Shown: in pieces, positions 8,212 to 17,784 of the stretch
Layout of the letters: each line of letters opens with the position of its first letter
How positions within the stretch are numbered: the stretch's first letter is position 1
NCBI RefSeq assembly: GCF_028765575.1
Contig: NZ_JARACO010000017.1
Coordinates: 1 to 64,000 of the forward strand
Source: Aliivibrio sp. S3MY1
GTDB lineage: Bacteria; Pseudomonadota; Gammaproteobacteria; Enterobacterales; Vibrionaceae
Direction: 5' to 3'
Length of the DNA: 64,000 bases
Notes under the pieces: model-generated
What the model was told of the DNA's origin: nothing
What the model saw: only the letters and a program-made list of their open reading frames with translations
Databases searched by the model: none
Translations under genes and position numbers: made by a program

Positions 8212-10227
8212 ATGAGACTTAATCCACAACAAGATGAAGCAGTAAAGTTTGTCTCTGGACCATGTTTAGTATTGGCAGGTGCAGGGTCTGGTAAGACACG
8301 TGTGATCACCAACAAAATAGCTTACCTCGTACAGCAATGTGGCTATAAAGCCAGAAATATTGCCGCTGTTACATTTACCAATAAAGCCGCTCGTGAAATG
8401 AAAGAGCGTGTAGGGCAAACACTGAATAAGCAAGAGGCGCGTGGTTTAATGGTCTCTACTTTTCACTCGTTAGGCCTAGATATTATTCGTCGAGAATATA
8501 AACTATTAGGCTTAAAATCTGGGTTCTCTTTATTTGATGATCAGGATCAGCTCGCTTTACTAAAAGAATTAACAGAAAAGCAGATCGATGGTGATAAAGA
8601 CTTATTACGTCAGTTATTGAGCAGTATCTCAAACTGGAAAAATGAGATGCTGACACCAACCCAAGTCAAAGGCTTTGCTCGCTCTGAGCAAGATCAGCTA
8701 TTCGCCTTTTGTTATGAAATGTATCTTACTCAAATGAAAGCCTATAACGCCCTTGATTTTGATGATCTTATTTCATTGCCGGTATTATTACTCCGCAACA
8801 ATCAAGACGTGCGTGAACGCTGGCAGATGAAGATCCGCTATCTTTTAGTGGATGAATACCAAGATACGAACACCAGCCAATATGAGCTAGTTAAGCTATT
8901 AGTTGGTGAAAGAGGGCGACTAACCGTGGTGGGTGATGATGATCAGTCTATTTATTCATGGCGTGGGGCAAAACCTCAAAATCTTGTTCTGCTGAGTGAA
9001 GACTACCCTGCTTTACGAGTGATAAAACTAGAGCAGAATTACCGTTCTACCAGTCGAATTTTACGTGCGGCTAATATATTAATTGCCAATAACCCTCACG
9101 TATTTGAAAAGCGTCTGTTTTCAGAAATTCCAGACGGTGAACAAATTAAGGTACTAACAGCAAAAGATGATGAGCATGAAGCCGAGCGAGTTGTCGGAGA
9201 GATCATTGCACATCGCTTTTTAAACCGAACAGATTATAAAGATTACGCCGTGTTATACCGCGGTAATCATCAATCTCGTTTGATTGAAAAATCCCTGATG
9301 CAAAACCGAGTACCTTATAAGATCTCCGGAGGGACATCGTTCTTCTCCCGTGCTGAAATAAAAGACATCATGGCTTATCTTCGATTGCTGACAAATCCCG
9401 ATGATGACAATGCCTTTTTACGTGTAGTGAACACTCCACGTCGTGAAATTGGCCCGGTAACATTAGAAAAGCTCGGTACCTATGCCAATATGCGAGGTAA
9501 AAGTTTATTTGAAGCCAGTTTTGAAATGGGGCTAGAGCAAACGCTATCGGGACGAGGGCTAGAATCTTTACGCCGTTTCTCCCATTGGGTTGTGTCTATT
9601 TCAGAAAACGCTGAGCGTGGTAACACGGTTGAAGCGGTTCGTTCGTTAGTGAAAGATATTCATTACGAAGATTGGTTATATGAAACATCTACCAGTTCAA
9701 AAGCGGCAGAGATGAGGATGAAAAATGTCTCGGACTTATATTCATGGATTGTTGCTGATCTTGAGGGCGATAACTATGACAAAGAAGAAAAGACATTAAA
9801 AGAAGTGGTTCAGCGCCTTACTTTGCGTGACATGATGGAGCGAGGAGAAGATGAGGATGGTGCCGATCAGGTACAGTTAATGACCTTGCATGCTTCAAAA
9901 GGCTTAGAATTCCCTTATGTTTACTTAATTGGTGCAGAAGAGGGGATTTTACCTCACCAAGTGAGCATTGATGAAGATAATGTAGAAGAAGAGCGTCGTT
10001 TGACTTATGTAGGAATAACGCGAGCACAGAAAGAGTTGACGTTTACCCTATGTAAAGAGCGCCGTCAGTATGGAGAGTTAATTCGTCCTGAGCCAAGTCG
10101 TTTTCTTGAAGAGCTGCCACATGATGATTTGGATTGGGAAATGAAAAAGCCAAAACCCACTCAAGAAGAAAGGATGGAAAGAGGGAAAGCCAATATTGCT
10201 AACCTTAGGGCCATGCTGAAGAAGTAA
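8212..10227 (+). CDS. rep: ATP-dependent DNA helicase Rep
   Basis: 671 aa, superfamily 1A 3'-5' helicase, matching E. coli Rep (673 aa) rather than UvrD (about 720 aa). Rep unwinds DNA ahead of the replisome, clears bound proteins and helps restart forks. The N terminus [20 protein letters not shown] carries the Q motif. Walker A GAGSGKT lies at residues 23-29, motif II DEYQDT at 214-219, motif [15 protein letters not shown] about 241, then motif [13 protein letters not shown] and motif [12 protein letters not shown]. It is a single gene followed by a bidirectional terminator, convergent with cytochrome c5. Confidence 0.96.
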   Translation: MRLNPQQDEAVKFVSGPCLVLAGAGSGKTRVITNKIAYLVQQCGYKARNIAAVTFTNKAAREMKERVGQTLNKQEARGLMVSTFHSLGLDIIRREYKLLGLKSGFSLFDDQDQLALLKELTEKQIDGDKDLLRQLLSSISNWKNEMLTPTQVKGFARSEQDQLFAFCYEMYLTQMKAYNALDFDDLISLPVLLLRNNQDVRERWQMKIRYLLVDEYQDTNTSQYELVKLLVGERGRLTVVGDDDQSIYSWRGAKPQNLVLLSEDYPALRVIKLEQNYRSTSRILRAANILIANNPHVFEKRLFSEIPDGEQIKVLTAKDDEHEAERVVGEIIAHRFLNRTDYKDYAVLYRGNHQSRLIEKSLMQNRVPYKISGGTSFFSRAEIKDIMAYLRLLTNPDDDNAFLRVVNTPRREIGPVTLEKLGTYANMRGKSLFEASFEMGLEQTLSGRGLESLRRFSHWVVSISENAERGNTVEAVRSLVKDIHYEDWLYETSTSSKAAEMRMKNVSDLYSWIVADLEGDNYDKEEKTLKEVVQRLTLRDMMERGEDEDGADQVQLMTLHASKGLEFPYVYLIGAEEGILPHQVSIDEDNVEEERRLTYVGITRAQKELTFTLCKERRQYGELIRPEPSRFLEELPHDDLDWEMKKPKPTQEERMERGKANIANLRAMLKK

Positions 10228-10235
10228 ACAGATAT

Positions 10236-10269
10236 AAAAATGCCCACTGATAATACAGTGGGCATTTTT
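10236..10269. terminator. Bidirectional terminator rep/cytochrome c5
   Basis: A 14-bp stem (AAAAATGCCCACTG with CAGTGGGCATTTTT) around ATAATA between two convergent genes, with A and T runs on both flanks. Confidence 0.9.
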
Positions 10270-10301
10270 TATGATTGAGCTAAAAGGGGATAATAATTAA
10301 A

Positions 10302-10718
10302 TCATAGCCCTTTAATAAGATGCTCAACCGCTGCAAGTACTTCATCATCAGAACAGTCCATACAAGAACCACGAGCAGGCATAGCATTAAAGCCATTTAG
10401 TGCATGATTATTTAGTACATCCATACCTTTAGCGATACGAGGAGCCCAATCTGCTGCATTTTGTGTTTTTGGAGCCCCTGCCGCACCTGTGGAGTGACAA
10501 GCAATACAAAAAGTATTGTAAACTTGGTCTCCTGAGCGAGGTCCTGTTGGTTCTTCTACAACAGCGACATCACTTGCTAGATAAACTTGGCCAACGGGTT
10601 TAATTCGTTCAGCAATTGCATCCTCAGAATTACCTGCTGCAAAAGAGGTAGTTGAAAACGTTAATGCTGCAACCGTTGCAATAATGATGTTGCGAATAGA
10701 TTTTTCCATAAAGCTCAC
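10302..10718 (-). CDS. Cytochrome c5
   Basis: 138 aa periplasmic monoheme cytochrome. A signal peptide (about residues 4-28, ending TTSFAAG) precedes the haem-binding CIACH at residues 71-75. The likely sixth ligand is Met113 in NAMPARG. The pair CMDC at 119-122 is the extra disulphide typical of cytochrome c5. It carries electrons in the periplasm, probably between the quinol-oxidising chain and terminal oxidases or reductases. The GTG at 10718 has a GGAG six bases upstream; ATG at 10709 would give nearly the same signal peptide but has a poorer ribosome site. Confidence 0.93.
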   Translation of the reverse strand: MSFMEKSIRNIIIATVAALTFSTTSFAAGNSEDAIAERIKPVGQVYLASDVAVVEEPTGPRSGDQVYNTFCIACHSTGAAGAPKTQNAADWAPRIAKGMDVLNNHALNGFNAMPARGSCMDCSDDEVLAAVEHLIKGL

Positions 10719-10938
10719 TTTACACTCCCAGTTATTATTATTGGCTAAAGCCCATTTTATTGTATTTACAGAGATAAAAAACGTACTTAGAAAATAGTTT
10801 CGTTAATTTCATGTAAATATCGAGTAATTATATCTGCTTAAATTGTTGCAATAAACCACTAAGCTCAAAGAAAATGAGGATAAATAGCAAGGAATTGTCG
10901 AAAAAGAGACCAAACGATAAAAAAAGTAAAAAAAACAC

Positions 10939-10967
10939 TAGACGAAGGTGGCTCATATCCGTATTAT
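10939..10967 (+). promoter_or_regulatory. Candidate promoter of the five-tRNA operon
   Basis: TAGACG (-35) and TATTAT (-10) are spaced 17 bp apart, with a GC-containing discriminator (CTCCGCCG) just before the likely start. Such discriminators are usual for stringently controlled stable-RNA promoters. It ends about 20 bp before tRNA-Arg. Confidence 0.6.
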
Positions 10968-10988
10968 TCTTCTCCGCCGATAGGGTAT

Positions 10989-11065
<77 letters not shown>

Positions 11066-11099
11066 TCCGGAATATAAATTAAAGGCGCAAAAAATAGTG

Positions 11100-11175
11100 G
11101 TGGCTATAGCTCAGTTGGTAGAGCCCTGGATTGTGATTCCGGTGGTCGCGAGTTCGAATCTCGTTAGCCACCCCA
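11100..11175 (+). tRNA. tRNA-His (GTG anticodon), copy 1
   Basis: 76 nt with CCA. The acceptor GTGGCTA pairs with TAGCCAC, and the genome encodes the extra G at 11099 opposite the discriminator C, the identity mark of tRNA-His. The anticodon loop TTGTGAT gives GTG. The tRNA sequence is identical to copy 2. Confidence 0.97.
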
Positions 11176-11259
11176 TTATTTTGGTAACTGATTTTACGTA
11201 GTAAATAAGGTTTCCAGTTTTGATTCAAGAAACATCCCAAGAATCGAAACAAAATTCGT

Positions 11260-11336
<77 letters not shown>

Positions 11337-11378
11337 CTATTTCAATAATCGCAATAGCGGTTATATAAAAAGTTAGTG

Positions 11379-11454
11379 GTGGCTATAGCTCAGTTGGTAG
11401 AGCCCTGGATTGTGATTCCGGTGGTCGCGAGTTCGAATCTCGTTAGCCACCCCA
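11379..11454 (+). tRNA. tRNA-His (GTG anticodon), copy 2
   Basis: Same sequence as the tRNA-His at 11100, including the preceding G at 11378. It begins the second His-Pro unit of the operon. Confidence 0.97.
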
Positions 11455-11525
11455 TTAATTTTTGGTAACTGTAAAAACAGTTTCCCTTTTGATTCAAGTA
11501 ACATCCCAGGAATCAAATAAAAACT

Positions 11526-11602
<77 letters not shown>

Positions 11603-11607
11603 CATTT

Positions 11608-11639
11608 AAAAGCCTCGTCAGAAATGACGAGGCTTTTTT
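11608..11639 (+). terminator. tRNA operon terminator
   Basis: A 13-bp stem (AAAAGCCTCGTCA with TGACGAGGCTTTT) closed by a GAAA tetraloop, then T. It ends the Arg-His-Pro-His-Pro transcript. Confidence 0.93.
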
Positions 11640-12148
11640 CATTTCTGCTTTATATTATTCTAATCTTCATCACAAAATCACTATTTCACATGGTGATCTA
11701 TTCTAGAATTTCATTTTTTATCTCAAGTTTCTATCACTTTTTTTTATGTTTATTTTGATTGTTTACACTAGTTTTTTATTAGATCTCTTACGTAAACGCT
11801 GTATTTCATCATTTATCCCAATTAAAACGTTATTTTAAATGTTAAATATATTTATGTTTATTTATCTAAATTAGGCGGTGTTGAAAGTTAGGCTATTAAT
11901 TATTTTTTTTGCCACTAACTAACTGTTTTGTTTGAATCTTGTTTTTAGTCATAGATTTCTGTTAATAGCTGCTAGCCTGACTGTTTATGCAGGATAATGG
12001 CATATATCAGTTTTATACTCTTTGTTTGTTGCTTTTATGTGAATAATTGACTACATTGGTGTCCTAATCATGTTGCAGTATTTTGCTGTTTCGAATGGAA
12101 TCAATGTACAGACAGGGCAGGATGCTGCCGAGTAGTCGGAGTCTGATA
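11640..12148 (+). other. AT-rich gene-free leader before the peptide ABC operon
   Basis: About 510 bp with no supported gene. It is very rich in A and T with many T-runs. A -10-like TATACT lies at 12014-12019 without a convincing -35, and TGTGAATAATTGACTA near 12038 only weakly resembles a CRP site. Its length suggests a regulated promoter and a long untranslated leader for the operon that begins at 12149. Confidence 0.5.
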
Positions 12149-13864
12149 ATGTCACTTTTAGAAGTTAAAAATTTACGCATCGAATACCCATCTCGTCATG
12201 GAGTACATGCTGCTGTTAAATCATTATCGTTTTCAATAGAGCGTGGTGAGATTGTAGGGGTTGTTGGTGAATCTGGAGCGGGTAAATCAACGGTAGGTAA
12301 TGCTGTTATTGATCTATTAAGCCCTCCTGGCATTATTGCTAGTGGAGAGGTTTTTCTAGATGGAGAGAAAATCTCTGGCCTATCAACAGAAGCGATGCGT
12401 AAAGTTAGAGGTTCTAAAATCGGATTCATCTTCCAAGATCCGATGACATCCCTAAATCCTCTATTTACTGTCGAACAGCAAATAACAGAAACCATCCACG
12501 CGAATTTAAAAGTATCAGCTGCAGAGGCCTATGAGCGTGCTTTATCTCTAATGAAGCAAGTAGGTATACCGCAACCTGAAAATCGTCTTAAGCAATACCC
12601 ACATCAATTTTCCGGGGGCATGCGTCAGCGTGTAGTTATCGCTATCGCTTTAGCTGGTGAACCGGATCTTATCATTGCTGATGAACCAACGACGGCACTG
12701 GATGTTTCTATTCAAGATCAAATCCTAACCCTTATTCGAGATCTCTGCATTGAGAAAAATGTCGGCTGCATGTTAGTGACTCATGATATGGGAGTCGTCT
12801 CGAACGTCACTGATAAAGTCGCGGTAATGTTCCGTGGTGATCTTGTCGAGTTTGGTAAAACCGAAAGAGTATTGGGAGATCCTGATCATTCTTATACTCG
12901 TAGTCTAATTTCAGCAGTACCACGTTCAGATATTAAATTAGATCGTTTTCCACTGGTAAGTTACATTGAAGAAGCCGTTGAGCATGAATGTATCGATGTA
13001 AAGACGCACTGGTTAGGACAAAGCCAAGATCATCGTGAATATTCAGGCCCATTATTAAAAGTAGATAACGTTAGCCTTCGTTTTGTAACGAAAGACTCTA
13101 TGTTTGAAAGTCGCCGTGAATACGTTCAAGCCTCAAACAATGTTAGCTTTGAGATCCATGAAGGCGAAACGTTTGGTCTTGTCGGAGAGTCTGGATCTGG
13201 CAAATCAACCATTGCTCGTGTTATTGCTGGTTTATATCCGCCAAATGAAGGAACGGTTACCTTTGAAGGCATTGATTTGACCGCATTGAAATCAGAGAAA
13301 GAACGTCGTCCGATGCGCCGTCAAATGCAAATGGTTTTCCAAAACCCATACACTTCGATGAATCCGCGTATGAAAATCTTCGATATCATCGCAGAGCCTA
13401 TCCGTTTTCATAAACTAACAGGCTCAGAAGCTGAAACGCAACAGATCGTGAATGATCTTCTCGATCACGTCGGGTTGGGGAGAATGGCGGCATTGAAGTA
13501 TCCGCATGAGTTTTCTGGTGGTCAACGTCAGCGCATTTCGATTGCTCGTGCACTAGCAACGCGCCCACGTCTCTTAATTTGTGATGAGCCAACCTCTGCA
13601 TTAGATGTATCGGTTCAAGCACAAATCCTCAACTTATTAAAAGATTTACAAAGTGAGTTAAATTTAACCATGTTGTTTATCAGTCATGATTTACCTGTTA
13701 TTCGTCAGATGTGTGATCGAGTTGGTGTGATGCAGATGGGTAAGTTGCTAGAAGTGGCTCCAACTGAAAATCTTTATACCAACCCTCAGAATGAATACAG
13801 CAAGCAATTAATTTCCCTTATGCCAGAATTTAAAGGTTTAAGAGAAAATATAACAGCGGTATAA
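12149..13864 (+). CDS. Peptide ABC transporter ATPase, two fused nucleotide-binding domains (DppD-DppF type)
   Basis: 571 aa from the chosen ATG, which has GGAG seven bases upstream and yields MSLLEVKNLRIEYPS; an upstream in-frame start at 12083 lacks such support. It contains two complete ATPase domains: Walker A GESGAGKST (residues 40-48), signature FSGGMRQRV, Walker B LIIADEPTTALDV; then GESGSGKST, FSGGQRQRI and LLICDEPTSALDV. Both halves are of the oligopeptide/dipeptide class, so one polypeptide replaces DppD plus DppF, as in YejF and GsiA. It powers import by the two permeases downstream. It is the first gene of the operon ATPase-SBP-permease-permease. Confidence 0.93.
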   Translation: MSLLEVKNLRIEYPSRHGVHAAVKSLSFSIERGEIVGVVGESGAGKSTVGNAVIDLLSPPGIIASGEVFLDGEKISGLSTEAMRKVRGSKIGFIFQDPMTSLNPLFTVEQQITETIHANLKVSAAEAYERALSLMKQVGIPQPENRLKQYPHQFSGGMRQRVVIAIALAGEPDLIIADEPTTALDVSIQDQILTLIRDLCIEKNVGCMLVTHDMGVVSNVTDKVAVMFRGDLVEFGKTERVLGDPDHSYTRSLISAVPRSDIKLDRFPLVSYIEEAVEHECIDVKTHWLGQSQDHREYSGPLLKVDNVSLRFVTKDSMFESRREYVQASNNVSFEIHEGETFGLVGESGSGKSTIARVIAGLYPPNEGTVTFEGIDLTALKSEKERRPMRRQMQMVFQNPYTSMNPRMKIFDIIAEPIRFHKLTGSEAETQQIVNDLLDHVGLGRMAALKYPHEFSGGQRQRISIARALATRPRLLICDEPTSALDVSVQAQILNLLKDLQSELNLTMLFISHDLPVIRQMCDRVGVMQMGKLLEVAPTENLYTNPQNEYSKQLISLMPEFKGLRENITAV

Positions 13865-13928
13865 ACCGTCAAATAATAAGTACAAATACAACAAACTAGG
13901 GATATATTCCCGCATAAGGAGTTATGCA

Positions 13929-15482
13929 ATGAAAACCATAAAGACCAAATTGGCTATCGCGCTTATGGCTGCAGGCCTAAGTTTTAGTGCAGCCGCCGCT
14001 GACATTACCGTTGCTTATGATGCCGATCCAGTATCACTTGATCCACATGAGCAATTGTCTGGCGGTACACTACAACTTTCTCATATGGTGTTTGATCCTC
14101 TAGTTCGTTATACGCAGTCATTTGACTTTGAACCACGTCTTGCTGAAAAGTGGGAACGTATTGATGACAAAACCTTCCGTTTTAATCTACGTAAAGGCGT
14201 GAAATTTCATTCAGGTAATGAAATGACGGCTGATGATGTGGTGTGGACATTTGATCGTTTAAAAGACTCTCCTGATTTTAAAGCGATTTTCGAACCGTAT
14301 GAAAAACTAGTTAAAATTGATGATTACACTGTTGAACTTGTTTCTAAAGGTGCTTATCCGTTAGTTTTACAGACAGCAACCTATCTTTTCCCAATGGACA
14401 GTAAGTTCTATTCTGGCAAAACAGAAGAGGGTAAAGATAAATCTGAAATCGTAAAACACGGTAATTCATTTGCTTCAACGCACATCTCTGGTACCGGTCC
14501 ATTTGTCGTTAAATCTCGTGAGCAAGGCGTAAAAGTTGTCTTTGATCGCTTTGATGGTTACTGGGATAAAAATTCTCCAGGTAACGTAGATGAATTAACT
14601 CTTGTTCCAATCAAAGAAAATGCCACACGTGTTGCTGCTTTACTTTCAGGTGATGTAGATATTATCGCTCCAGTGGCTCCAAATGATCACAAACGAGTGA
14701 AAAATACCAAAGGTATCGATTTAGTTACGCTACCAGGTACTCGTATCATTACCTTCCAAATGAACCAAAACAGCAATGAAGCGCTTAAAGATGTTCGTGT
14801 TCGTCAGGCAATCGTTCATGCAATCAATAATGAAGGTATTGTTAAGAAGATAATGAAAGGATTTGCTACAGCAGCAGGTCAACAAGGTCCATCTGGTTAT
14901 TCTGGCTACGATGCTGATCTAGTACCACGTTACGATCTTAAAAAAGCAAAACAGCTAATGAAAGAAGCAGGTTACGAGAAAGGCTTCAAACTTAGCATGA
15001 TGGCACCAAATAACCGTTATGTTAATGATGCAAAAGTGGCACAAGCGGCTGCGGCAATGCTATCAAAAATTGGTATTAAGGTTGATCTAAAAACCTTACC
15101 TAAAGCGCAATACTGGCCTGAATTTGATCTATGTTCTGCGGACATGATGATGATCGGTTGGCATTCAGATACAGAAGATTCAGCAAACTTCTCTGAGTTC
15201 CTAACAATGACTCGTAATGAAGAGACAGGTAAAGGCCAGTACAACTGTGGTCATTACTCAAACCCTGAAATTGACCGTTTAGTTGAAGCGGCAAATGTGG
15301 AAACGGATCCTGCGAAACGTAGCCAAATGCTAAAAACAGTAGAAGACACGCTGTATAACGATGCGGCGTTTGTTCCACTACATTGGCAAAACCTTGCATG
15401 GGGTGCGAAATCTAACATTGATATCAAACCAATCGTAAATGCAATGGAATACCCATATTTTGGCGATTTAGTCGTTAAGTAA
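13929..15482 (+). CDS. Peptide ABC transporter periplasmic binding protein (family 5)
   Basis: 517 aa, the usual size of DppA/OppA-type proteins. A signal peptide (about residues 1-23, ending SFSAAAA) precedes DITVAYDADPVSLDPHE, the family start. The segment FRFNLRKGVKFHSGNEMTAD is the SBP_bac_5 signature region. It captures a short peptide or similar ligand in the periplasm and delivers it to the permeases. AAGGAG lies seven bases before the ATG. The exact ligand cannot be told from sequence; dipeptide-like is the default. It follows the ATPase gene by 64 bp and probably shares its transcript. Confidence 0.92.
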   Translation: MKTIKTKLAIALMAAGLSFSAAAADITVAYDADPVSLDPHEQLSGGTLQLSHMVFDPLVRYTQSFDFEPRLAEKWERIDDKTFRFNLRKGVKFHSGNEMTADDVVWTFDRLKDSPDFKAIFEPYEKLVKIDDYTVELVSKGAYPLVLQTATYLFPMDSKFYSGKTEEGKDKSEIVKHGNSFASTHISGTGPFVVKSREQGVKVVFDRFDGYWDKNSPGNVDELTLVPIKENATRVAALLSGDVDIIAPVAPNDHKRVKNTKGIDLVTLPGTRIITFQMNQNSNEALKDVRVRQAIVHAINNEGIVKKIMKGFATAAGQQGPSGYSGYDADLVPRYDLKKAKQLMKEAGYEKGFKLSMMAPNNRYVNDAKVAQAAAAMLSKIGIKVDLKTLPKAQYWPEFDLCSADMMMIGWHSDTEDSANFSEFLTMTRNEETGKGQYNCGHYSNPEIDRLVEAANVETDPAKRSQMLKTVEDTLYNDAAFVPLHWQNLAWGAKSNIDIKPIVNAMEYPYFGDLVVK

Positions 15483-15624
15483 CTGCCTGTAAACAGGGTG
15501 TCCTGATATTCAGGGCAACCTTTATTTGCCATAAGAGATTCATTGATAAAAAAGCAATACCAACAACTTGTTAGATATGGATATATTTTCTATATCATTT
15601 TTAGGATTAAGAAGGGGACAAGGA

Positions 15625-16602
15625 ATGTTTACGTTTCTGGTCAAGCGCCTGTTTCAGGCACTGATAGTGATGTTTGTGATCAGTCTGGTTGCGTTTTCCA
15701 TTCAAGATAATTTGGGTGACCCGTTACGTGAATTGGTTGGGCAATCAGTTTCAGAAGCAGAGCGTCAAGCTCTGAGAGATGATTTAGGGTTAAACGACCC
15801 ATTCATCACAAAGTACACACGTTTTATTACTAATGCGGTTCAAGGTGACTTGGGCACGTCTTATTTCTTCAAAAAACCAGCGGTAGAAGTCATTCTTGAT
15901 AAGCTTGTTGCAACCTTAGAACTAGTATTAGGGGCCGCAATTATTATTGTATTTCTTTCTATACCTCTGGGGGTTTATTCAGCGATTCATCCCAAAAGTT
16001 TTTTCACAAAAGCTATCATGGCATTCAGTAGTATTGGTATTTCGGTGCCCGTCTTTTTGACCGCAATTATGCTGATGTATGTTTTCTCCATTGAATTAAA
16101 TTGGCTACCGTCTTATGGGCGAGGTGATACTTATAATTTATTAGGTTGGGAGTCAGGGTTCTTTACTCTTGATGGATTGGCTCATTTAGTATTGCCTTGT
16201 ATTTCATTAGCTTCAATCATGCTACCTCTGTTTATTCGTTTGGTTCGTTCTGAAATGTTAGAAGTGCTGAGCTCGGAATACATTAAGTTTTCAAAAGCGA
16301 AAGGCATCGCAACCAACAAAATTTATTATCAACATGCACTTAAAAATACCATGCTACCGGTACTAACGGTAGGTGGTGTTCAGATTGGTACCATGGTTGC
16401 TTATACCATTTTGACTGAAACAGTATTCCAGTGGCCGGGAACAGGATTCTTATTCTTAGAAGCAATTAACCGTGTTGATACGCCATTGATAACCGCTTAC
16501 GTTATCTTTGTAGGTCTAATTTTTGTGGTAACGAATACCATTGTCGATTTGTTATATGGACTAATTAACCCAACCGTAGATATCACAGGGAAAGGAGCGT
16601 AA
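15625..16602 (+). CDS. Peptide ABC transporter permease (DppB type)
   Basis: 325 aa from the chosen ATG; the earlier in-frame start at 15568 adds 19 residues with no membrane segment and a poorer ribosome site, while MFTFLVKRLFQALIVMFVIS at 15625 is the canonical DppB/OppB N terminus. Six membrane segments are expected. The EAA-type loop that contacts the ATPase lies around residues 205-235 (VRSEMLEVLSSEYIKFSKAK). It forms the membrane channel with the permease encoded two bases downstream. Confidence 0.92.
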   Translation: MFTFLVKRLFQALIVMFVISLVAFSIQDNLGDPLRELVGQSVSEAERQALRDDLGLNDPFITKYTRFITNAVQGDLGTSYFFKKPAVEVILDKLVATLELVLGAAIIIVFLSIPLGVYSAIHPKSFFTKAIMAFSSIGISVPVFLTAIMLMYVFSIELNWLPSYGRGDTYNLLGWESGFFTLDGLAHLVLPCISLASIMLPLFIRLVRSEMLEVLSSEYIKFSKAKGIATNKIYYQHALKNTMLPVLTVGGVQIGTMVAYTILTETVFQWPGTGFLFLEAINRVDTPLITAYVIFVGLIFVVTNTIVDLLYGLINPTVDITGKGA

Positions 16603-16604
16603 TC

Positions 16605-17546
16605 ATGGATGTAACGACTAACCACGTTCCAACACGTTGGGAACGATTTAAATCATCAGATTTTTTGTATTACTTTTTACGCGATAAAGTAGCAATGTTC
16701 AGCTTTGCTGTTTTTATGGTGTTTCTTTTAGGTGCGCTTTTATCTCCAGTACTTGCACCAAGTAATCCGTATGATCTGAGCTCGATAGACATTATGGATT
16801 CAGAGTTGCCTCCATCTTGGATGGAAGAGGGAGACGAGCGTTTCCTTCTGGGAACGGATGACCAAGGTCGAGATGTACTATCAACCATTCTTTATGGCTC
16901 GCGTTTATCTTTAACGATTGGTTTCCTAGCAGTTGCAGTACAGCTGACTCTCGGCATTGTTATTGGCTTATCGGCTGGTTACTTTGGTGGGAAAATTGAT
17001 AGCTTCTTAATGCGATTTGCAGATGTGCAGTTATCATTCTCGACTATGATGGTTGCGATCATTGTTTCTGCGATCTTTAAAGCAAGCTTTGGTACTGAGT
17101 TCTTCAGTCAATATGCAGTGATCATGTTGGTTGTGATCATTGGTGTTGCCGAATGGCCACAATATGCGCGTACGATCCGTGCGTCAGTACTGGCAGAGAA
17201 GAAGAAAGAATATGTCGAAGCGGCAAAGGTGATGGGGTTTCGCTCTCCACGCATCATGTTCCGTCATATTTTACCTAACTGTCTATCACCCATTTTGGTT
17301 ATTTCAACAGTACAGATTGCCAATGCGATCATGTCAGAAGCGGCACTCTCTTTCTTAGGTTTAGGCCTACCGGTAGACCAACCCTCTTTAGGTTCGTTAA
17401 TCAGTATTGGCTTTAACTATATTTTCTCTGGTTCGTGGTGGATCACGGCATTCCCAGGCTTAGTTTTGGTTACTCTAGTCTTGGTAATTAACCTGCTTGG
17501 AGATTGGTTAAGAGACGTATTTAATCCAAAAATTTATAAGGGTTAA
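16605..17546 (+). CDS. Peptide ABC transporter permease (DppC type)
   Basis: 313 aa. An N-terminal cytoplasmic segment and TM1 precede LLGTDDQGRDVLSTILYGSR, the diagnostic DppC/OppC motif. The EAA loop is ASVLAEKKKEYVEAAKVMGF. It pairs with the DppB-type permease, whose stop codon is two bases upstream, and closes the operon; a terminator follows. Confidence 0.92.
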   Translation: MDVTTNHVPTRWERFKSSDFLYYFLRDKVAMFSFAVFMVFLLGALLSPVLAPSNPYDLSSIDIMDSELPPSWMEEGDERFLLGTDDQGRDVLSTILYGSRLSLTIGFLAVAVQLTLGIVIGLSAGYFGGKIDSFLMRFADVQLSFSTMMVAIIVSAIFKASFGTEFFSQYAVIMLVVIIGVAEWPQYARTIRASVLAEKKKEYVEAAKVMGFRSPRIMFRHILPNCLSPILVISTVQIANAIMSEAALSFLGLGLPVDQPSLGSLISIGFNYIFSGSWWITAFPGLVLVTLVLVINLLGDWLRDVFNPKIYKG

Positions 17547-17563
17547 TAAGTAAAAATAGATAG

Positions 17564-17592
17564 AAAAGCGGTGTTTATCTCATCGCTTTTTT
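17564..17592 (+). terminator. Terminator of the peptide ABC operon
   Basis: Stem AAAAGCG with CGCTTTT, extended by a TG/CA pair, followed by six T, 18 bp after the last permease gene. Confidence 0.75.
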
Positions 17593-17784
17593 ATACTTGT
17601 AAAATACTGTTTATGTATTGCAGAGAAGATTATTAGGCTTATTTAGTTGTTTTTTCTGACTGATTTGTCGCTTTTACTGGCAATTATTTACTCAGTTGTT
17701 AGGATCATAGAGTGTGTTTAAATATTTTAAAGTGAGTATTTGAATTAAACCAAAACAGAGAACTTCGGTTCGAAGTGAGGAATA

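Noticed and set aside
10740-10988. Possible small gene between cytochrome c5 and the tRNA cluster.
   Set aside because: No frame with a ribosome site; the region is adequately explained by the two promoters.
12083-12148. Upstream 22-codon extension of the peptide ABC ATPase.
   Set aside because: No ribosome site at 12083, and the ATG at 12149 with GGAG gives the normal ATPase N terminus.
17696-17724. Promoter TTGTTA-17-TAAATA before the BCCT gene.
   Set aside because: The -10 matches only three of six positions; too weak to list as a feature.
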